Assembly (NCBI GenBank): GCA_963921935.1
Contig: OY998180.1
Location: 196,891,044-196,955,043 of the forward strand
Source: Galeruca laticollis
Lineage: Eukaryota > Arthropoda > Insecta > Coleoptera > Chrysomelidae
Length of the DNA stretch: 64,000 nucleotides
Reading direction: 5' to 3'
The first letter of the stretch is position 1, and the number at the start of each line of letters is the position of its first letter. The notes beneath the pieces are model-generated. The model saw only the letters and a list, made by a program, of their open reading frames with translations, ran no database searches and was not told where the DNA came from. Shown piece after piece: positions 25,399-35,559 of the stretch. The translations under genes were made by a program, and so were the position numbers.

Positions 25399-26600
25399 AT
25401 TACTTTTCCCCCCAACCTATCTAATATGCGAGAAAAGTATTGGTTTACCCCAAAAAAAGTTGGAATTTTGAAAACATTTTTTGAGTTATTTTTACGTTCT
25501 CCATCAACAACACGAAAAAACGGTTTATAGAAAAAACATCCTGTGTGTATGTCGTCATCGTCGTTGTCGTCGGCCACTTTTCGTTACATGTTTTGTTAGC
25601 ACGATACAGCCTCCGGAGTGCAACAGGTAACCAATTTTATGATTTGATATTGTTCAGGACATCTGACAGATGAACCTTATTGATTTTCAGCTCACCAGAG
25701 CCAGTACAACGGATGTTATGGTACTTGAAGTACAGCATTTTTGTCATTTTTGGAGAAATTTCAATTTGTTAGCACGATACCGCCTCCGGAGTGCAACAAG
25801 TCACCAATTTTATGATTGAATATTGTTCAGGACATATCACAGATTAACCCTAGTGATTTTCAGGTCACTTGAGGCAGTCCAACGGGTACTATGGTACTGG
25901 AAGTACCTAATTTTTGTCATTTTTGGAGAATTTTCATTTAGTTGGCACGATACAGCCACCAGAGTGTATACAAGTGATCAATTTTAAGACTGAATAATGT
26001 TCAGGGCGTCTTATAGATGAATCTTATTGATTTTTATCTCACCAGAGCTAGTACTACTAGTGATATGGTAACTGAAGTGCCACATTTTTGGTCCTTTTTG
26101 GAGAAATTTCGGGTTGTTAGCACGATACAGCCTCCAGAGTGTATACAAGTGACCAATTTTATAATTTGATATTTTTTAAGTTGTCTCACAGATGTACCCT
26201 ATTGATTTTTAGCTGACTAGAGCGAGTACAGCGGATCCTATAAATCTAGATATACTACATTTTTGGTTATTTTGGGAGAAGCTTCAGTTTGTTAGCACGA
26301 TACATCCCCCGAAGTATATACAAGTGACAATTTTATGCTAGATCATTGTTCAGGGCCTCTCACAGATGCGGAAAAGTTAGTTTTAATCTTTAAAACCGTT
26401 TATTTAATATGGGAAACACACCTGCCCAGCTGCTATTAGGAGTGATTGCAGATTTCAGATTGTTGGCACGATACAGCCTCCGGAGTGCAACTAGTCACCA
26501 ATTTTATGATTTGATATTGTTAAGAACATGTCACAAATGAACCCTATTGATTTTCACCAGATCCAGTACAACGGGTGCTATGGTACTTGAAGTACGACTT
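25399..26600 (-). repeat. ~170-bp repeat array S2 with tail
   Basis: Inverted relative to S1. The tail occupies 25399-25590 (TTACTTTTCC..GTCGTCGGCCACTTTTC). Units are anchored by GTTAGCACGATACAGCC at about 25594, 25768, 25941, 26116, 26290 and 26461, with ~172-bp spacing. The leader TGCGGAAAAGTTAGTTTTAAT appears at 26366. A further partial unit (26455-26600) then joins a LINE coding region directly. Confidence 0.9.
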
Positions 26601-28482
26601 CCTATATCTTTTATCTGTGACACCTTTTCAATTGGATGGTTTTCAAGAAAATATTGGAAATCAACTATGCATCGTTTTCTAGAGAAAGTAATTGCGTAGC
26701 ATTTATTTAAATTCAAAAAAATAAAGTTTTTTTTACAATAAGCAACAAGTCTATTCAAATCACTTTGTATCAATTGAGAATCTGCAACATTATCAATTTT
26801 GAGGTATATTTTTAAACCATCCGCATATTTTTCGTATTTAAAAAATTTGAAACATTCAGATATATCGTTGATATAAATATTAAATAACAAGGGCTCCAAG
26901 TGGGATTCCTGAGATACCCCTGAAGTTACATAACTGAAACGTGATACATATTTACCTATGACTACTGCCTGGGATCTGTTACTTATGTAAGATTTGAACC
27001 ATCGGAGTAGATTGCCATGTACACCGACTGCACCAAGTTTATCCAACAAAGTTGAATGATCAATTTTATCAAAGGCCCCCCTACTGAAGTCAGTATACAT
27101 AGAGTCTACTTGAAATCCTTTATTCATATGTTCTAGCAGATATTCGCTATAAGTAAAGAGGTTCGTGTCAACAGAACGTTTTTTCATAAAACCATGTTGC
27201 TTCTCATTAATAATATGCTTAAGATCTGAAATCAAGTAATCACAAATAATTGATTCAAATAGTTTGGCAATAATTGAAAGTTTTGATATAGAACGATAAT
27301 TTTCTAATAAATATTTACTACCGGATTTAAAAATATGAACTAATAAGGCCGTTTTCCATATACTAGGGAAAGAACCTTCTGTTATTGATTTATTAAATAA
27401 TAAGCACAATGGGGGGGGGGGGTGTTGTTATTTTTAATTAAAAGAGTTGGAATTTTATCTGCTCCAACCGGTTTATCCGGAAGGTTTTTAATTTTATAGA
27501 CGATTTTGACGATGTGATACGAAGATATATAATTATTATTAATACTATTATTTGAAGTAGTATTGCTGGGGTTTGTGTTAGGAAAGTTGAAGAAAATATT
27601 GGAGATCAATTGGCCATCAGTAATCAGCTTCTTGTTAATATCCCTAATGACATCGAAAGTACCAGACTTGCCCTTTTTTGACTTTACAAACTGCCAAATG
27701 TGCTTTGGGTTTGTAGTTATTTGAGTCTCAACATTATTGATATAGTTTTTAAAATCTAGGTTAATCAAATATTTTGCTCTACCTTTCAAAAGCTTAAATG
27801 TTCAATAACCTAAAGCATTAGAATGCCTTTTCCGTTTGACATGATATTTTTTCTTTTCTTTAACAACTTTGATGGTGCTTAGACTAAACTAATGCGGGAA
27901 TTTTGACTTATATTTAGGATATTTTGGAACATGCTTGTCAATAACTTACTAGTGGTGATACAAGCATTTAAATTAAGAAATTCACTATTCCAGTCAATAG
28001 AAGATAAATTATTCCTAAATGAATCAAAATTTGCTTTATTATAATATAATTAAGTTCGATATTCGAACTATTTTTCCGATTGTCACGTGTAAAATTTAAA
28101 AGTCTCATGACAAATACCAATGTTGTATGGAAATGATCTTCAGAAACAAGAGGAAACTCACTTACAATAGGATTCTCGATTATAAAATTATTGTTCAAGA
28201 TTAAGTCAAGTGTGTGTTTTGATATATTGGTGAAAATATTAAATTGACATAAACCGCAACAAGAAATTGTATCAATAAATAGATTAGAATTTACATCGGA
28301 AAAATGTGAGGGTATTCAATAATTGTTTACGGGGTCTAACGACCATTTTATGCAGGGCAAATTAAAATCACCGCATATTAAAAATGTATCTTCAGGATTA
28401 TGCTCAACAATAGCGTGAAGCTTAGAACAAAACAAGTTTAAAGCAATTGAGTTGCCTGGAGGAGTATATACGCAGGCAAATA
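26600..28482 (-). pseudogene. LINE ORF2, endonuclease end to reverse transcriptase
   Basis: Minus-strand pieces read, in order: NLIFACVYTPPGNS, LICGDFNLPCIKW, LDLILNN (endonuclease), PKHIWQFVKSKKGKSGTFD (linker), PVGADKIPTLLIK, RSISKLSIIAKLFE, then GVSQESHLEPLLFNIYINDI and EKYADGLKIYLKI (reverse transcriptase). The catalytic box reads YADG instead of YADD, so the enzyme would be inactive. A frameshift lies at a 12-G run (27411-27422), with others upstream. The protein is cut after QIKDIG at about 26600 by a ~170-bp repeat unit. The 5' part continues at 33307. A CR1/Jockey-group clade is likely. Confidence 0.85.
27411..27422. repeat. 12-bp G homopolymer in LINE ORF2
   Basis: Twelve consecutive Gs interrupt the LINE frame between LLIKN and the next reverse transcriptase block. 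They probably mark the site of the frameshift. Confidence 0.95.
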
Positions 28483-28486
28483 TTAA

Positions 28487-28958
28487 TGTAATGTTTTTGT
28501 TATTTATTTAAACAATAAACGGGTGGGATAAATTTCAAACACTCGGTATGGCTACTTACTAATTTATTTAAACACTAACTCACTAATCACTAACACTTAA
28601 TTTATATATACAGTATATTCACTTAGACTAATTTATATAAACAGTTCACTAATTTATATTCACTAATTTATTTGTTTATCTCACGATGTCAAATTATCAA
28701 CTAACTCCTCCGCTTGTCGGTCCTTATTTATATTAATGCCTTTCTTACTAGAGAATTCTGGGCTGCGGCTTACACAGACACAAATAATTTTTCTCGCCTT
28801 TTCTAGATAACTCTGGTCACAAAAACAATGTTTACATAAGATAGTCGTAAACTCGTAAACAGTTTTTTATAACTACGTATCCGCCATAATTTTAACTTTT
28901 ATACCTGGCTTAGACAGAGTCGGATTTAGGGTCTATACCAGTGTGCTGTTTCGTAACA
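28487..28958 (-). repeat. Gypsy 3' LTR
   Basis: 472 bp, matching the 5' LTR at 32836-33302 with scattered differences. A 283-bp tandem duplication starts inside it and copies its first ~124 bp plus the end of the coding region. Confidence 0.9.
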
Positions 28959-29400
28959 TTACCCCCTCCTTAAATGGAAGTTCCTCCTGGAACTTTTGTG
29001 TAGCCGAGACTGGATGTTTGAATCGGCAACTGGCCCCATTTCTACACTTTCCGATCTTATGGAAATAGCAGGGCACCGTCTTCATCGGATACTCATAACG
29101 GGGGTTGTAGCTGCATACATAAGATAGTCGTAAACTCGTAAACAGTTTTTTATAACTGCGTATCCGCCATAATTTTAACTTTTATACCTGGCTTAGACAG
29201 AGTCGGATTTAGGGTCTATACCAGTGTGCTGTTTCGTAACATTACCCCCTCCTTAAATGGAAGTTCCTCCTGGAACTTTTGTGTAGCCGAGACTGGATGT
29301 TTGAATCGGCAACTGGCCCCATTTCTACACTTTCCGATCTTATGGAAATAGCAGGGCACCGTCTTCATCGGATACTCATAACGGGGGTTGTAGCTGCAAA
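28835..29400. repeat. 283-bp tandem duplication across the LTR/coding boundary
   Basis: CATAAGATAGTCGTAAACTC starts at 28835 and again at 29118. The following 283 bp are almost identical (CTACG/CTGCG is one of few differences). Each copy holds the start of the LTR, the purine tract and the CCCH zinc-finger codons. Only the copy nearer 29400 is in frame with the upstream coding region. Confidence 0.95.
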
Positions 29401-29926
29401 TTAATATCTGGACACCGGTATCTCTAAAGATAACCTCTACCATGTTCCTGATAACTCGCCAATCCAACTGGTTACTCGCTATCTTAGGCATAGCCAGTTT
29501 CTTCACGCTGGATTCTAATACATGGTCTCGGAGGTTACGAAGTGCTTCCCACACATCGCGGTAGATCGATCTACATCTTTAAATTCATCTTTAGTTACCA
29601 CGTAGAAGACGTACCGCGAATTATGTTTCAGTTTCAGTGTCTTGCCAGGGGCTAGAATCTGGTCTTCCAGTTTTTCTAATTGCCCGAACTTCTTTCGAAA
29701 GACGGTTGCCAACTCTCGTGCGTTCTTGATACGGGCGGGGATGTTGTATGCCAGTGAATAATCTTCCGGGAGAGTGAACAAATCTTGTTGTTGTTCCGAA
29801 GTGACTCCATATCTAGCTTTTCCGGTACCTCCATACGCGCCCATAAATTCATCGAAGGTAGGGTCAGACACATCTTGAATAAGATTTACTCCTTCCTCTA
29901 GGTCATGGTCTCCTCCGAATGGGCCT
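29242..29926 (-). pseudogene. Pol C-terminal extension: macrodomain plus CCCH zinc finger
   Basis: The frame is the same as integrase and is separated from it only by a TGA at about 29930 (where HQN-x-LGPF would otherwise read through). It runs DPTFDEFMGAYGG, then LFTLPEDYSLAYNIPARIKN and LATVFRKKFGQLEKL, RYVFYVVTKDEF, and, after a one-base frameshift near 29550, VWEALRNLRDHVLES, KLAMPKIASNQLDWRVI and VEVIFRDTGVQI. The order and spacing match macrodomains of the OARD1/TARG1 group, which bind or remove ADP-ribose. The usual GCGLD catalytic loop is replaced by ASNQLDW, and the glycine-rich MGxGIA loop by KNARELA, so catalysis is doubtful. It ends with CYFHKIGKCRNGASCRFKH, a C-x7-C-x5-C-x3-H zinc finger. 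No envelope gene is present. Confidence 0.75.
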
Positions 29927-29928
29927 AG

Positions 29929-31569
29929 TCAGTTTTGGTGAACTACTTTTGGTTTTCCGTTGGGGATCTTGCTTATACGATATATAACATCATTGATCCT
30001 TTTCTTGATTAAGTATGGACCTTCCCAGGATTTTTGTAATTTTGGAGAAAATCCTTTTCTCCTCGTCGGGTTATGTAACCATACTTTGTCCCCTTCTTTA
30101 AAACCGCCTTCTGTGGCCTGCGTGTCGTACCCACTTTTCATTCTGTCGCTGGCAACATGAAGATTGGTTCGAACTAATTCATGAATATCGTCCAGCCTTC
30201 TTCTCAATTGGATTACGTAGTCTTCGCCTGCTAGATCTTCTCCAGGCCGACAGCCAAATTCCAGGTCACAAGGAAGCCTCATTTCACGTCCAAACAGGAT
30301 TTTCGCAGGTGTTTCACCCGTGGACTCATTGACGGCAGATCGATAAGCCAATGCGAATAGGGAGAGATACTGGTCCCAATCTCTCTGATGGCTGGATACT
30401 ACTTTGGACAGGTATTTTCCAATAGTCCTCTTCATTCTCTTGACCATTCCATCTGACTGTGGATGTAATGCTGTTGTTCTGGTCTTCTTCATTCCTAGCT
30501 TCTCGCAATTCTCCTGGAATAAATGACTTTCGAAATTTCTGCCCTGGTCGCTGTGGACTTCCATGGGCACTCCATATCGGCTGATAAATTCTTTCACCAA
30601 TACATCTGCGACAGTTGTGGCCTCTTGATTCGGGATAGCGTAAATTTCCAACCACTTTGTGAAATAATCCATTACAACCAGTATGTATTTGCTACCATTT
30701 TCTGTTGTCGGAAATGGTCCAGCGATGTCTAAAGCAATCCTTTCGAAAGGGCTTTCAACATTGTACTGTTTCATGGGTGCCTTTCTCTTGCGATGTGGTC
30801 CATTACTCGTAGCACAAGTCGTACATTTCTTACACCAGTCCTTCACATCGTCGGAGCTGTTCATCCAATAAAACCTTTCACGGACTCGCTGAAGGGTTTT
30901 CTTCACTCCCAGATGACCTCCCGATGGACTGTCGTGTAACTTCTTCAGTACCTCAGCTACTCTTGTTCTCGGGATAACTAGCTGTCTCCTCATCTCGGAA
31001 CCATCATCGATTTCAAGGACTCTTTTCAACAGCCCTTCTTCCAGGAGAAGAGAGTTCCACTGAGCCCAATACGCCTTGAGTTTCGGTGAAAACTTTGACA
31101 CTTCTTGCCAGGTAGGTCGCCGATTTCCTTTCTTCCATTGCCGGATCATCTTCAGGTGAGGATCATTCTCCTGATCTTCTCTGATCCTGGTGGGTGACCA
31201 TTCCTCGTTGACTACTGTAATTCTTGAAACTACAACTTCCTTAGATTTTGACTGGTTGCATTGTGAATAGTGTACAGAGCATGGCCGTCTAGGCAAAGAG
31301 TTTGCTTTTCGGTGATTCACATCAGCTGGATGTTCACCCCTGTCTAATTTTCCCTGTGACTGGAGTTCTTGGGTTACAGGAGTCTTGGGGCGCTTAGACG
31401 GACTGCGTACGTGCTGTATCTCGCCACACTTCCGGCATTTGATCTTCTTCGGCTTCTTGTCTGCCATACCTTTCAACAAGTTGACGATTTGGTCAATTTT
31501 GTCATCGTCATCTTCTTCCCGCATGGTCCTACCTTTGTTGTACCGCGAGCCCTTGTGGCTGCTTTGCAT
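29929..31569 (-). pseudogene. Gypsy Pol remnant: zinc knuckle, RNase H tail, integrase
   Basis: A 546-codon frame. Residues ~40-60 hold CRKCGEIQHVRSPSK, a zinc knuckle with its last cysteine changed. HRKANSLPRRPC (31275-31315 region) is the end of RNase H, so protease, RT and most of RNase H have been deleted. The integrase follows with the H-H-C-C finger (LHDSPSGGHLG..WCKKCTTC) and the core LDIAGPF, HSDQGRNF and DGMVKRMKRTI. The third acidic residue is lysine, so strand transfer would fail. The C-terminal WEGPYLI is a GPY/F-type motif. The frame ends at a premature TGA before the macrodomain. Confidence 0.9.
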
Positions 31570-31785
31570 TTAAGAGGTTCTTGGTTTGCAGGAGTCGTAG
31601 GACGCTTACACGAACTGCGTGCATGCTCTAGCTCGCCACTATTACAGCACCTGATCTTCTTCGGTTTCACGTCTACCATACCTTTCAACAGGTTGACGAT
31701 CTGGTCAAGTCTGTCATCGTCACCTTTTTCCTGTATGGTCCTTCCTTTGCTGTATCCCGAAGCCATCGTGGCTGCTTCATATTCA
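31362..31785. repeat. 213-bp diverged duplication in gag nucleocapsid
   Basis: The segment encoding KGRT..DQIVNLLKGM..KPKKI and a zinc knuckle occurs twice (about 31362-31569 and 31577-31785) with a 213-bp period. Each knuckle copy has lost a different cysteine (CCNSGE versus RSPSK). The second copy is entered through a frameshift/stop at about 31570. Confidence 0.8.
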
Positions 31786-32222
31786 AGAGCAGCAGTCAAT
31801 GCATCGACCAATGTTTTAGGATGGGCTAATCGAAGCGTCTTCTCCATATCGTGGTCACATAAGCCGTCAATAAAGGCCTGGATGCCTAAACATTCCATCA
31901 TGTTCTGTGGTGCTGATGGATAAGCAAATCGAACTAGTCGGGCAATATCCATTTCATACTCTTGAAGGGGTTCATCAAGTTTCCGCCTTCGGTTCTTCAG
32001 CTGGAATCTGTACAACTGTTCCAAATGTTCGTGACCATATCGCATGTCCAACCTCTTCTTCAGCAGCTCGAAGTCATCCATTTCTTCAAGCGGTATCGTC
32101 TGAAGTACATCTAAGGCATCTCCGCGAAGCGCGATGGTTAAATTCACTGCCTTCTCTCTATCGGACCAATTATTCACTCTAGCGGCTGCTTCAAATTGTT
32201 TCACATAATTGGTCCACGACAT
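31473..32222 (-). pseudogene. Gypsy Gag capsid region
   Basis: A 249-codon frame starting MSWTNYVKQFEAAARVNNWS and carrying the capsid pattern AVNLTIALRGDALDVLQTIP, LKKRLDMRYGHEHLEQLYRF and EPLQEYEMDIARL. These match the retrotransposon Gag (UBN2/Retrotrans_gag-type) fold that forms virus-like particles. It ends with KPKKIRCCNSGELEHARSSC, a knuckle missing its second cysteine, and then shifts frame. The methionine is probably internal: the reading frame upstream (32223-32272) contains further Gag sequence and a break separates it from the SAP segment. Confidence 0.85.
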
Positions 32223-32272
32223 TTTTCCATCGAACGTTGGAGCCCTGACTCGGGTAAAAATGCCAATGTCTT

Positions 32273-32791
32273 CTAGCTTAGGGTGTGTTTCTGGCTTGCA
32301 AGGTTTTGTTTGCTCGGTCTTCTTTTCTTCATCTTTTTATCTAACTCCTTGATTTTCTCGTCTATCGTTGTAATCTTATTCTCGATTTTGTCGTCCATCG
32401 TTGACATCTTATTCTCGATTTCAGATTTTAGAGACGAGATTTCATTTTCAACGTCAGCGGCAATGTCATTTTTCAATAATAAGATATCGGCAGATATATC
32501 GTTCTTCAAAGTAGAAATATCGTTCTTTATGGCCGAAATATCGCTTTTCACATTCGTTGAAATCTTCTCTTCCATAGCAGAAATCTTCTCGTCCATGTTT
32601 GCAAAAATTGACGAGATTAAGGTGGAAGCCTCGTCATTAAATAAAACTGTTTCTGGATCAAAGCCGTCATTTTCCAGTGCCACTTTAAGTCTTTCTACTA
32701 ATTCACTTTTCTTACCGGACGTTTCCAGCTCACGATCTTCTATTTCTGCTCTTAATTCCGCCACTTTCAGATCTCTTAATCTCTTGGCCAT
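32273..32791 (-). pseudogene. Gypsy Gag N-terminus with SAP domain and coiled coil
   Basis: 172 codons. Residues 1-45 (MAKRLRDLKVAELRAEIEDR..SGKKSELVERL) form a SAP motif, a helix-turn-helix fold that binds AT-rich DNA or chromatin. Residues ~55-160 are heptad-rich repeats of the type KNDISTLKNDIS and ENKMSTMDDKIEN, a long coiled coil. The start follows the primer-binding site by about 30 bp. A frame break separates it from the capsid frame. A SAP domain at the front of Gag suggests chromatin tethering of the particle, which is inference. Confidence 0.8.
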
Positions 32792-32818
32792 TTTTACGGA
32801 GCAATTTATTTATATTAT

Positions 32819-32835
32819 CCCACTTCTGACACCAA
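32819..32835 (-). promoter_or_regulatory. Gypsy primer-binding site
   Basis: Immediately inside the 5' LTR the minus strand reads TTGGTGTCAGAAGTGGGA. TGG plus the following bases pair with the CCA and 3' end of a tRNA-Leu-type molecule (one mismatch to TGTCAGGAGTGGGAT). Confidence 0.8.
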
Positions 32836-33302
32836 TGTAATGTTTTTCTTAATCTATTTAAACAATAAGCGGGTGGGATGAATTTCAAACACTCGGTATG
32901 GCTACTTACTAATTTATTTAAACACTAACTCACTAATCACTAACACTTAATTTATATATATTCACTTAGACTAATTTATATAAACAGTTCACTAATTTAT
33001 ATTCACTAATTTATTTGTTTATCTCACGATGTCAAATTATCAACCCCCTCCTCCGATGATCGGTCCTTATTTATATTAATGCCTTTCTTACTAGAGAATT
33101 CTGGGCTGCGGCTTACACAGACACAAATAATTTTTCTCGCCTTTTCTAGATACCTCTGGTCACAAAAACAATGTTTACATAAGATAGTCGTAAGCACGTA
33201 AACAGTTTTTTTATAACTGCGTATCCGCCATAATTTTAACTTTTATACCTGGCTTAGACAGAGTCGGATTTATGGTCTATACCAGTGTGCTGTTTCGTAA
33301 CA
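32836..33302 (-). repeat. Gypsy 5' LTR
   Basis: 467 bp, TG...CA bounded, flanked by TTAA at its outer edge (33303-33306). Confidence 0.92.
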
Positions 33303-33306
33303 TTAA

Positions 33307-33630
33307 GTTTAAAAAATTGAGAAGTGACAGTTATACACAGAACTTCAGCATCAGACATCCACTCACTATGCACTACATTATGAAAGTCATTATTAACTCC
33401 AATTAGAACTCCTCCTCCCTCTTTATGTGTAGAACCAGAATCTTCCCGATCGCGTCTAAAGATTGCGAAGGAATCATTCAATACTTCGGAAGAAGCAATT
33501 TCATTATTAAGCTAAGCTAAGTCTCTGTTAAGTATATAATGTCTTGGTCATAATTTAAATAGTTTTTAAAAATGTTCGTGGTTTGATTCCAAACCACGAA
33601 CGTTTTCGTAAAAAACCGAGACAACCATTG
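33307..33630 (-). pseudogene. LINE ORF2, endonuclease N-terminal part
   Basis: The minus strand reads NVRGLESNHEHFFKNYLNYD, IIYLTET (the start of the apurinic-type endonuclease with its catalytic E), then NDSFAIFRRDREDS, KEGGGVLIGV and VLCITVTSQFFKLN, where the Gypsy element interrupts it. The domain resumes beyond the Gypsy at 28482. A stop after TET and a frame change show it was already decaying or has decayed since. Confidence 0.85.
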
Positions 33631-33639
33631 CGAAAACAG

Positions 33640-34551
33640 TGAGTTATAGTTAATAGGTGAAAGGAAAGTCATGTTCAGAAAAAATTTTCTTTACATGACT
33701 CCTATCATCCTTTCGCATAAACAGACCACCGTTTCTAATCCAAACAAATTTGAAATGTGTCAGCTTGGCTATTTCTTTCGCCTTTTTCAACAACATTTTT
33801 AACGAATTAGTAAGGTGTTACGAATACTAGTTAGATATCTGATCCACTATTAGTCCAGGGGTAGAGCTGATAGATTGACGACGTTTTATTTTGGCTGCAG
33901 CTATAAAGTCAACTCTTTTCTATTTATTTAGTAATTGAATGATAATTGGTTTAGGTTTGTTGGGAATTCAAGAGTTTGTTCTAAAGATAGTATCTATATC
34001 ATCAGCAGTAATAGGGCATTCAATATGTTCACCTACCTTCTGAATGACATGTAATAAATTCTCGTTACTTTTCTCAATGGCGCCTTGTATTTCAACATTT
34101 TTAGAACGTAGATGTTGTTTAAGCGTTTCTACACGAGTGGTGAGGGATTGCACTTCTTTTTTGAGTAGGGTATTTTCTTTTGATATTAGAGCTTCAAAAT
34201 CAGATACCTTATCGCTGCAGAAATTAACCGATTTCAGAACTTCTTTATGTTGTTCATAGCTAATTGGATAATCTTAACAATCTTTAAAGTACTTTTTGAT
34301 GCAAATTCTTCCCCATATACATCACTATCATCCAAATCGTTGTTAATCGCAAGTAACGATGTTCGTTTGCTTTCGGTATTAGATCTGCATACAGAACAAT
34401 ACCATACAGCACCATCAACTTGGAAGTTAGAAACCTCCTGTTTAGTCAAACCCACGCACTTGCCGTGAAAAGATTTCGAACACCGACCGGCACATTTTAG
34501 AGCGGGTATTTTATTAGTAATCGAGGTTGTACATTTGCTGCAAACCACCAT
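33640..34551 (-). pseudogene. LINE ORF1 with PHD finger and coiled coil
   Basis: It starts MVVCSKCTTSITNKIPALKC and continues CSKSFHGKCVGL and VWYCSVC. This C4HC3 spacing is a PHD finger, found in ORF1 of several CR1/Jockey-group LINEs. A coiled coil follows (SLTTRVETLKQHLRSKNVEI). Then come PNKPKPIIIQLL, TNSLKMLLKKAKEIAKL and FKFVWIRNGGLFMRKD, the usual ORF1 RNA-binding tail. ORF1 proteins coat LINE RNA. At least three stops or frameshifts interrupt it. ORF2 follows immediately on the same strand. Confidence 0.85.
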
Positions 34552-34851
34552 TGTGGCTCACGGACTAATGGTATAGTGTAGATAACGAGTTTCTTCATTC
34601 GAAACAATTAACTATTTTTATAAGTTTAAACCGATTGAAAATAGAATTAGTCAATTTTAACATAAATACTTGCATTGATTTTATCACAAAGTAGATGAAA
34701 CACAACAGCCATTATGTAGCTGATGGCACTTGAAAGAACGAAATTTTTCGTCATGAAATTACAACATAACTAAACAAGTAAGTCGGAGCGACAAAACACA
34801 CGTCTAATCACTTCGATTTATCAATACAACTATTGGTACTATTTTAGAAAA
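34552..34851 (-). other. LINE 5' UTR
   Basis: Non-coding stretch between the ORF1 start and the tail of repeat copy S3. No promoter motif was identified with confidence. Confidence 0.5.
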
Positions 34852-35060
34852 AAAAATCCTGGTGTATGTCGTCATCGTCGTTGTCGTCGGCGACTTTTCG
34901 TAACATGTCTTGTTAGCACAATACAGCCTCAGAAGTGCAACAAGCCACCAATTTTATGATTAAATATTGTCAGGACATCTCACAGATGAGTTTCAACTCA
35001 CTAGATCCAGTACAACGTGTGCTATGGTACCTGAAGTACAACATTTACAAATAAATTAGC
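34852..35060 (-). repeat. ~170-bp repeat copy S3, tail part and one unit
   Basis: ATCCTGGTGTATGTCGTCATCGTCGTTGTC (34857) is the tail of the repeat, inverted, followed by GTTAGCACAATACAGCC (34914) and one unit ending GGTACCTGAAGTACAACATTT. The outer tail segment is missing where it meets the LINE 5' end. Confidence 0.85.
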
Positions 35061-35559
35061 TAAAAACCTTAACAATATACTTAATAATTAAGGATATATA
35101 TCTAAATACTCAATTAAATATTCAATAGAACTAATAAAAAAAATAAAAATATATAATGTGTTAATGTATTCTTGGGTACTATGGTGAACAGTAAAACTCT
35201 AACTAAAATTGAGTTGCTCTCAAAAAAGAGTACATTTTATTTAGTTACAAAAACTAGTTTTAACACTAATACATTCTTTAACCTCAATTAATAACAAACT
35301 CACCTGAAAAGAGAAACAACATTTAAAGCTATTGTTTCATCAGTTCTTAATCACTATTATTTAAATATTCGAATTACAATATAAATTTCATGATCTAGTT
35401 TGCATGCTGTATCAATACGTCAATCTGACAGACAGCTCCATAAAAACTACCAAGTTTACTCACAGATAACTTATACACATCAAAGTTATTACGCGACAAA
35501 TTCAAACATACTTAAATGAAGTGTCAAGCACTTTGTTTGCAAATATTCAATTTACAAGA

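Larger units (their letters stand above)
28487..33302 (-). mobile_element. Gypsy-type LTR retrotransposon, internally deleted
   Basis: The two LTRs (28487-28958 and 32836-33302) begin TGTTACGAAACAGC and end CATTACA on the minus strand. TTAA is duplicated at 28483-28486 and 33303-33306. The primer-binding site TGGTGTCAGAAGTGGGAT (complementary to a tRNA-Leu-type 3' end) follows the 5' LTR. A purine tract AAGGAGGGGG precedes the 3' LTR. Coding order on the minus strand is SAP-domain gag, capsid, zinc knuckle, RNase H tail, integrase, macrodomain and CCCH finger. Protease, reverse transcriptase and most of RNase H are missing. The element sits in the endonuclease part of a LINE. Confidence 0.93.

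Noticed and set aside
29216..29554. Reading the macrodomain/CCCH region as an envelope gene
   Set aside because: No signal peptide, membrane anchor or fusion motif; the sequence matches a macrodomain and is in the Pol frame.
31369..31923. A 184-codon plus-strand frame opposite the Gypsy gag
   Set aside because: Antisense shadow of the gag coding region; the minus strand has the recognisable capsid and zinc knuckle.
32283..32840. A 185-codon plus-strand hydrophobic frame
   Set aside because: Antisense of the SAP/coiled-coil gag; the hydrophobic pattern mirrors the Asp/Glu/Lys-rich coiled coil.
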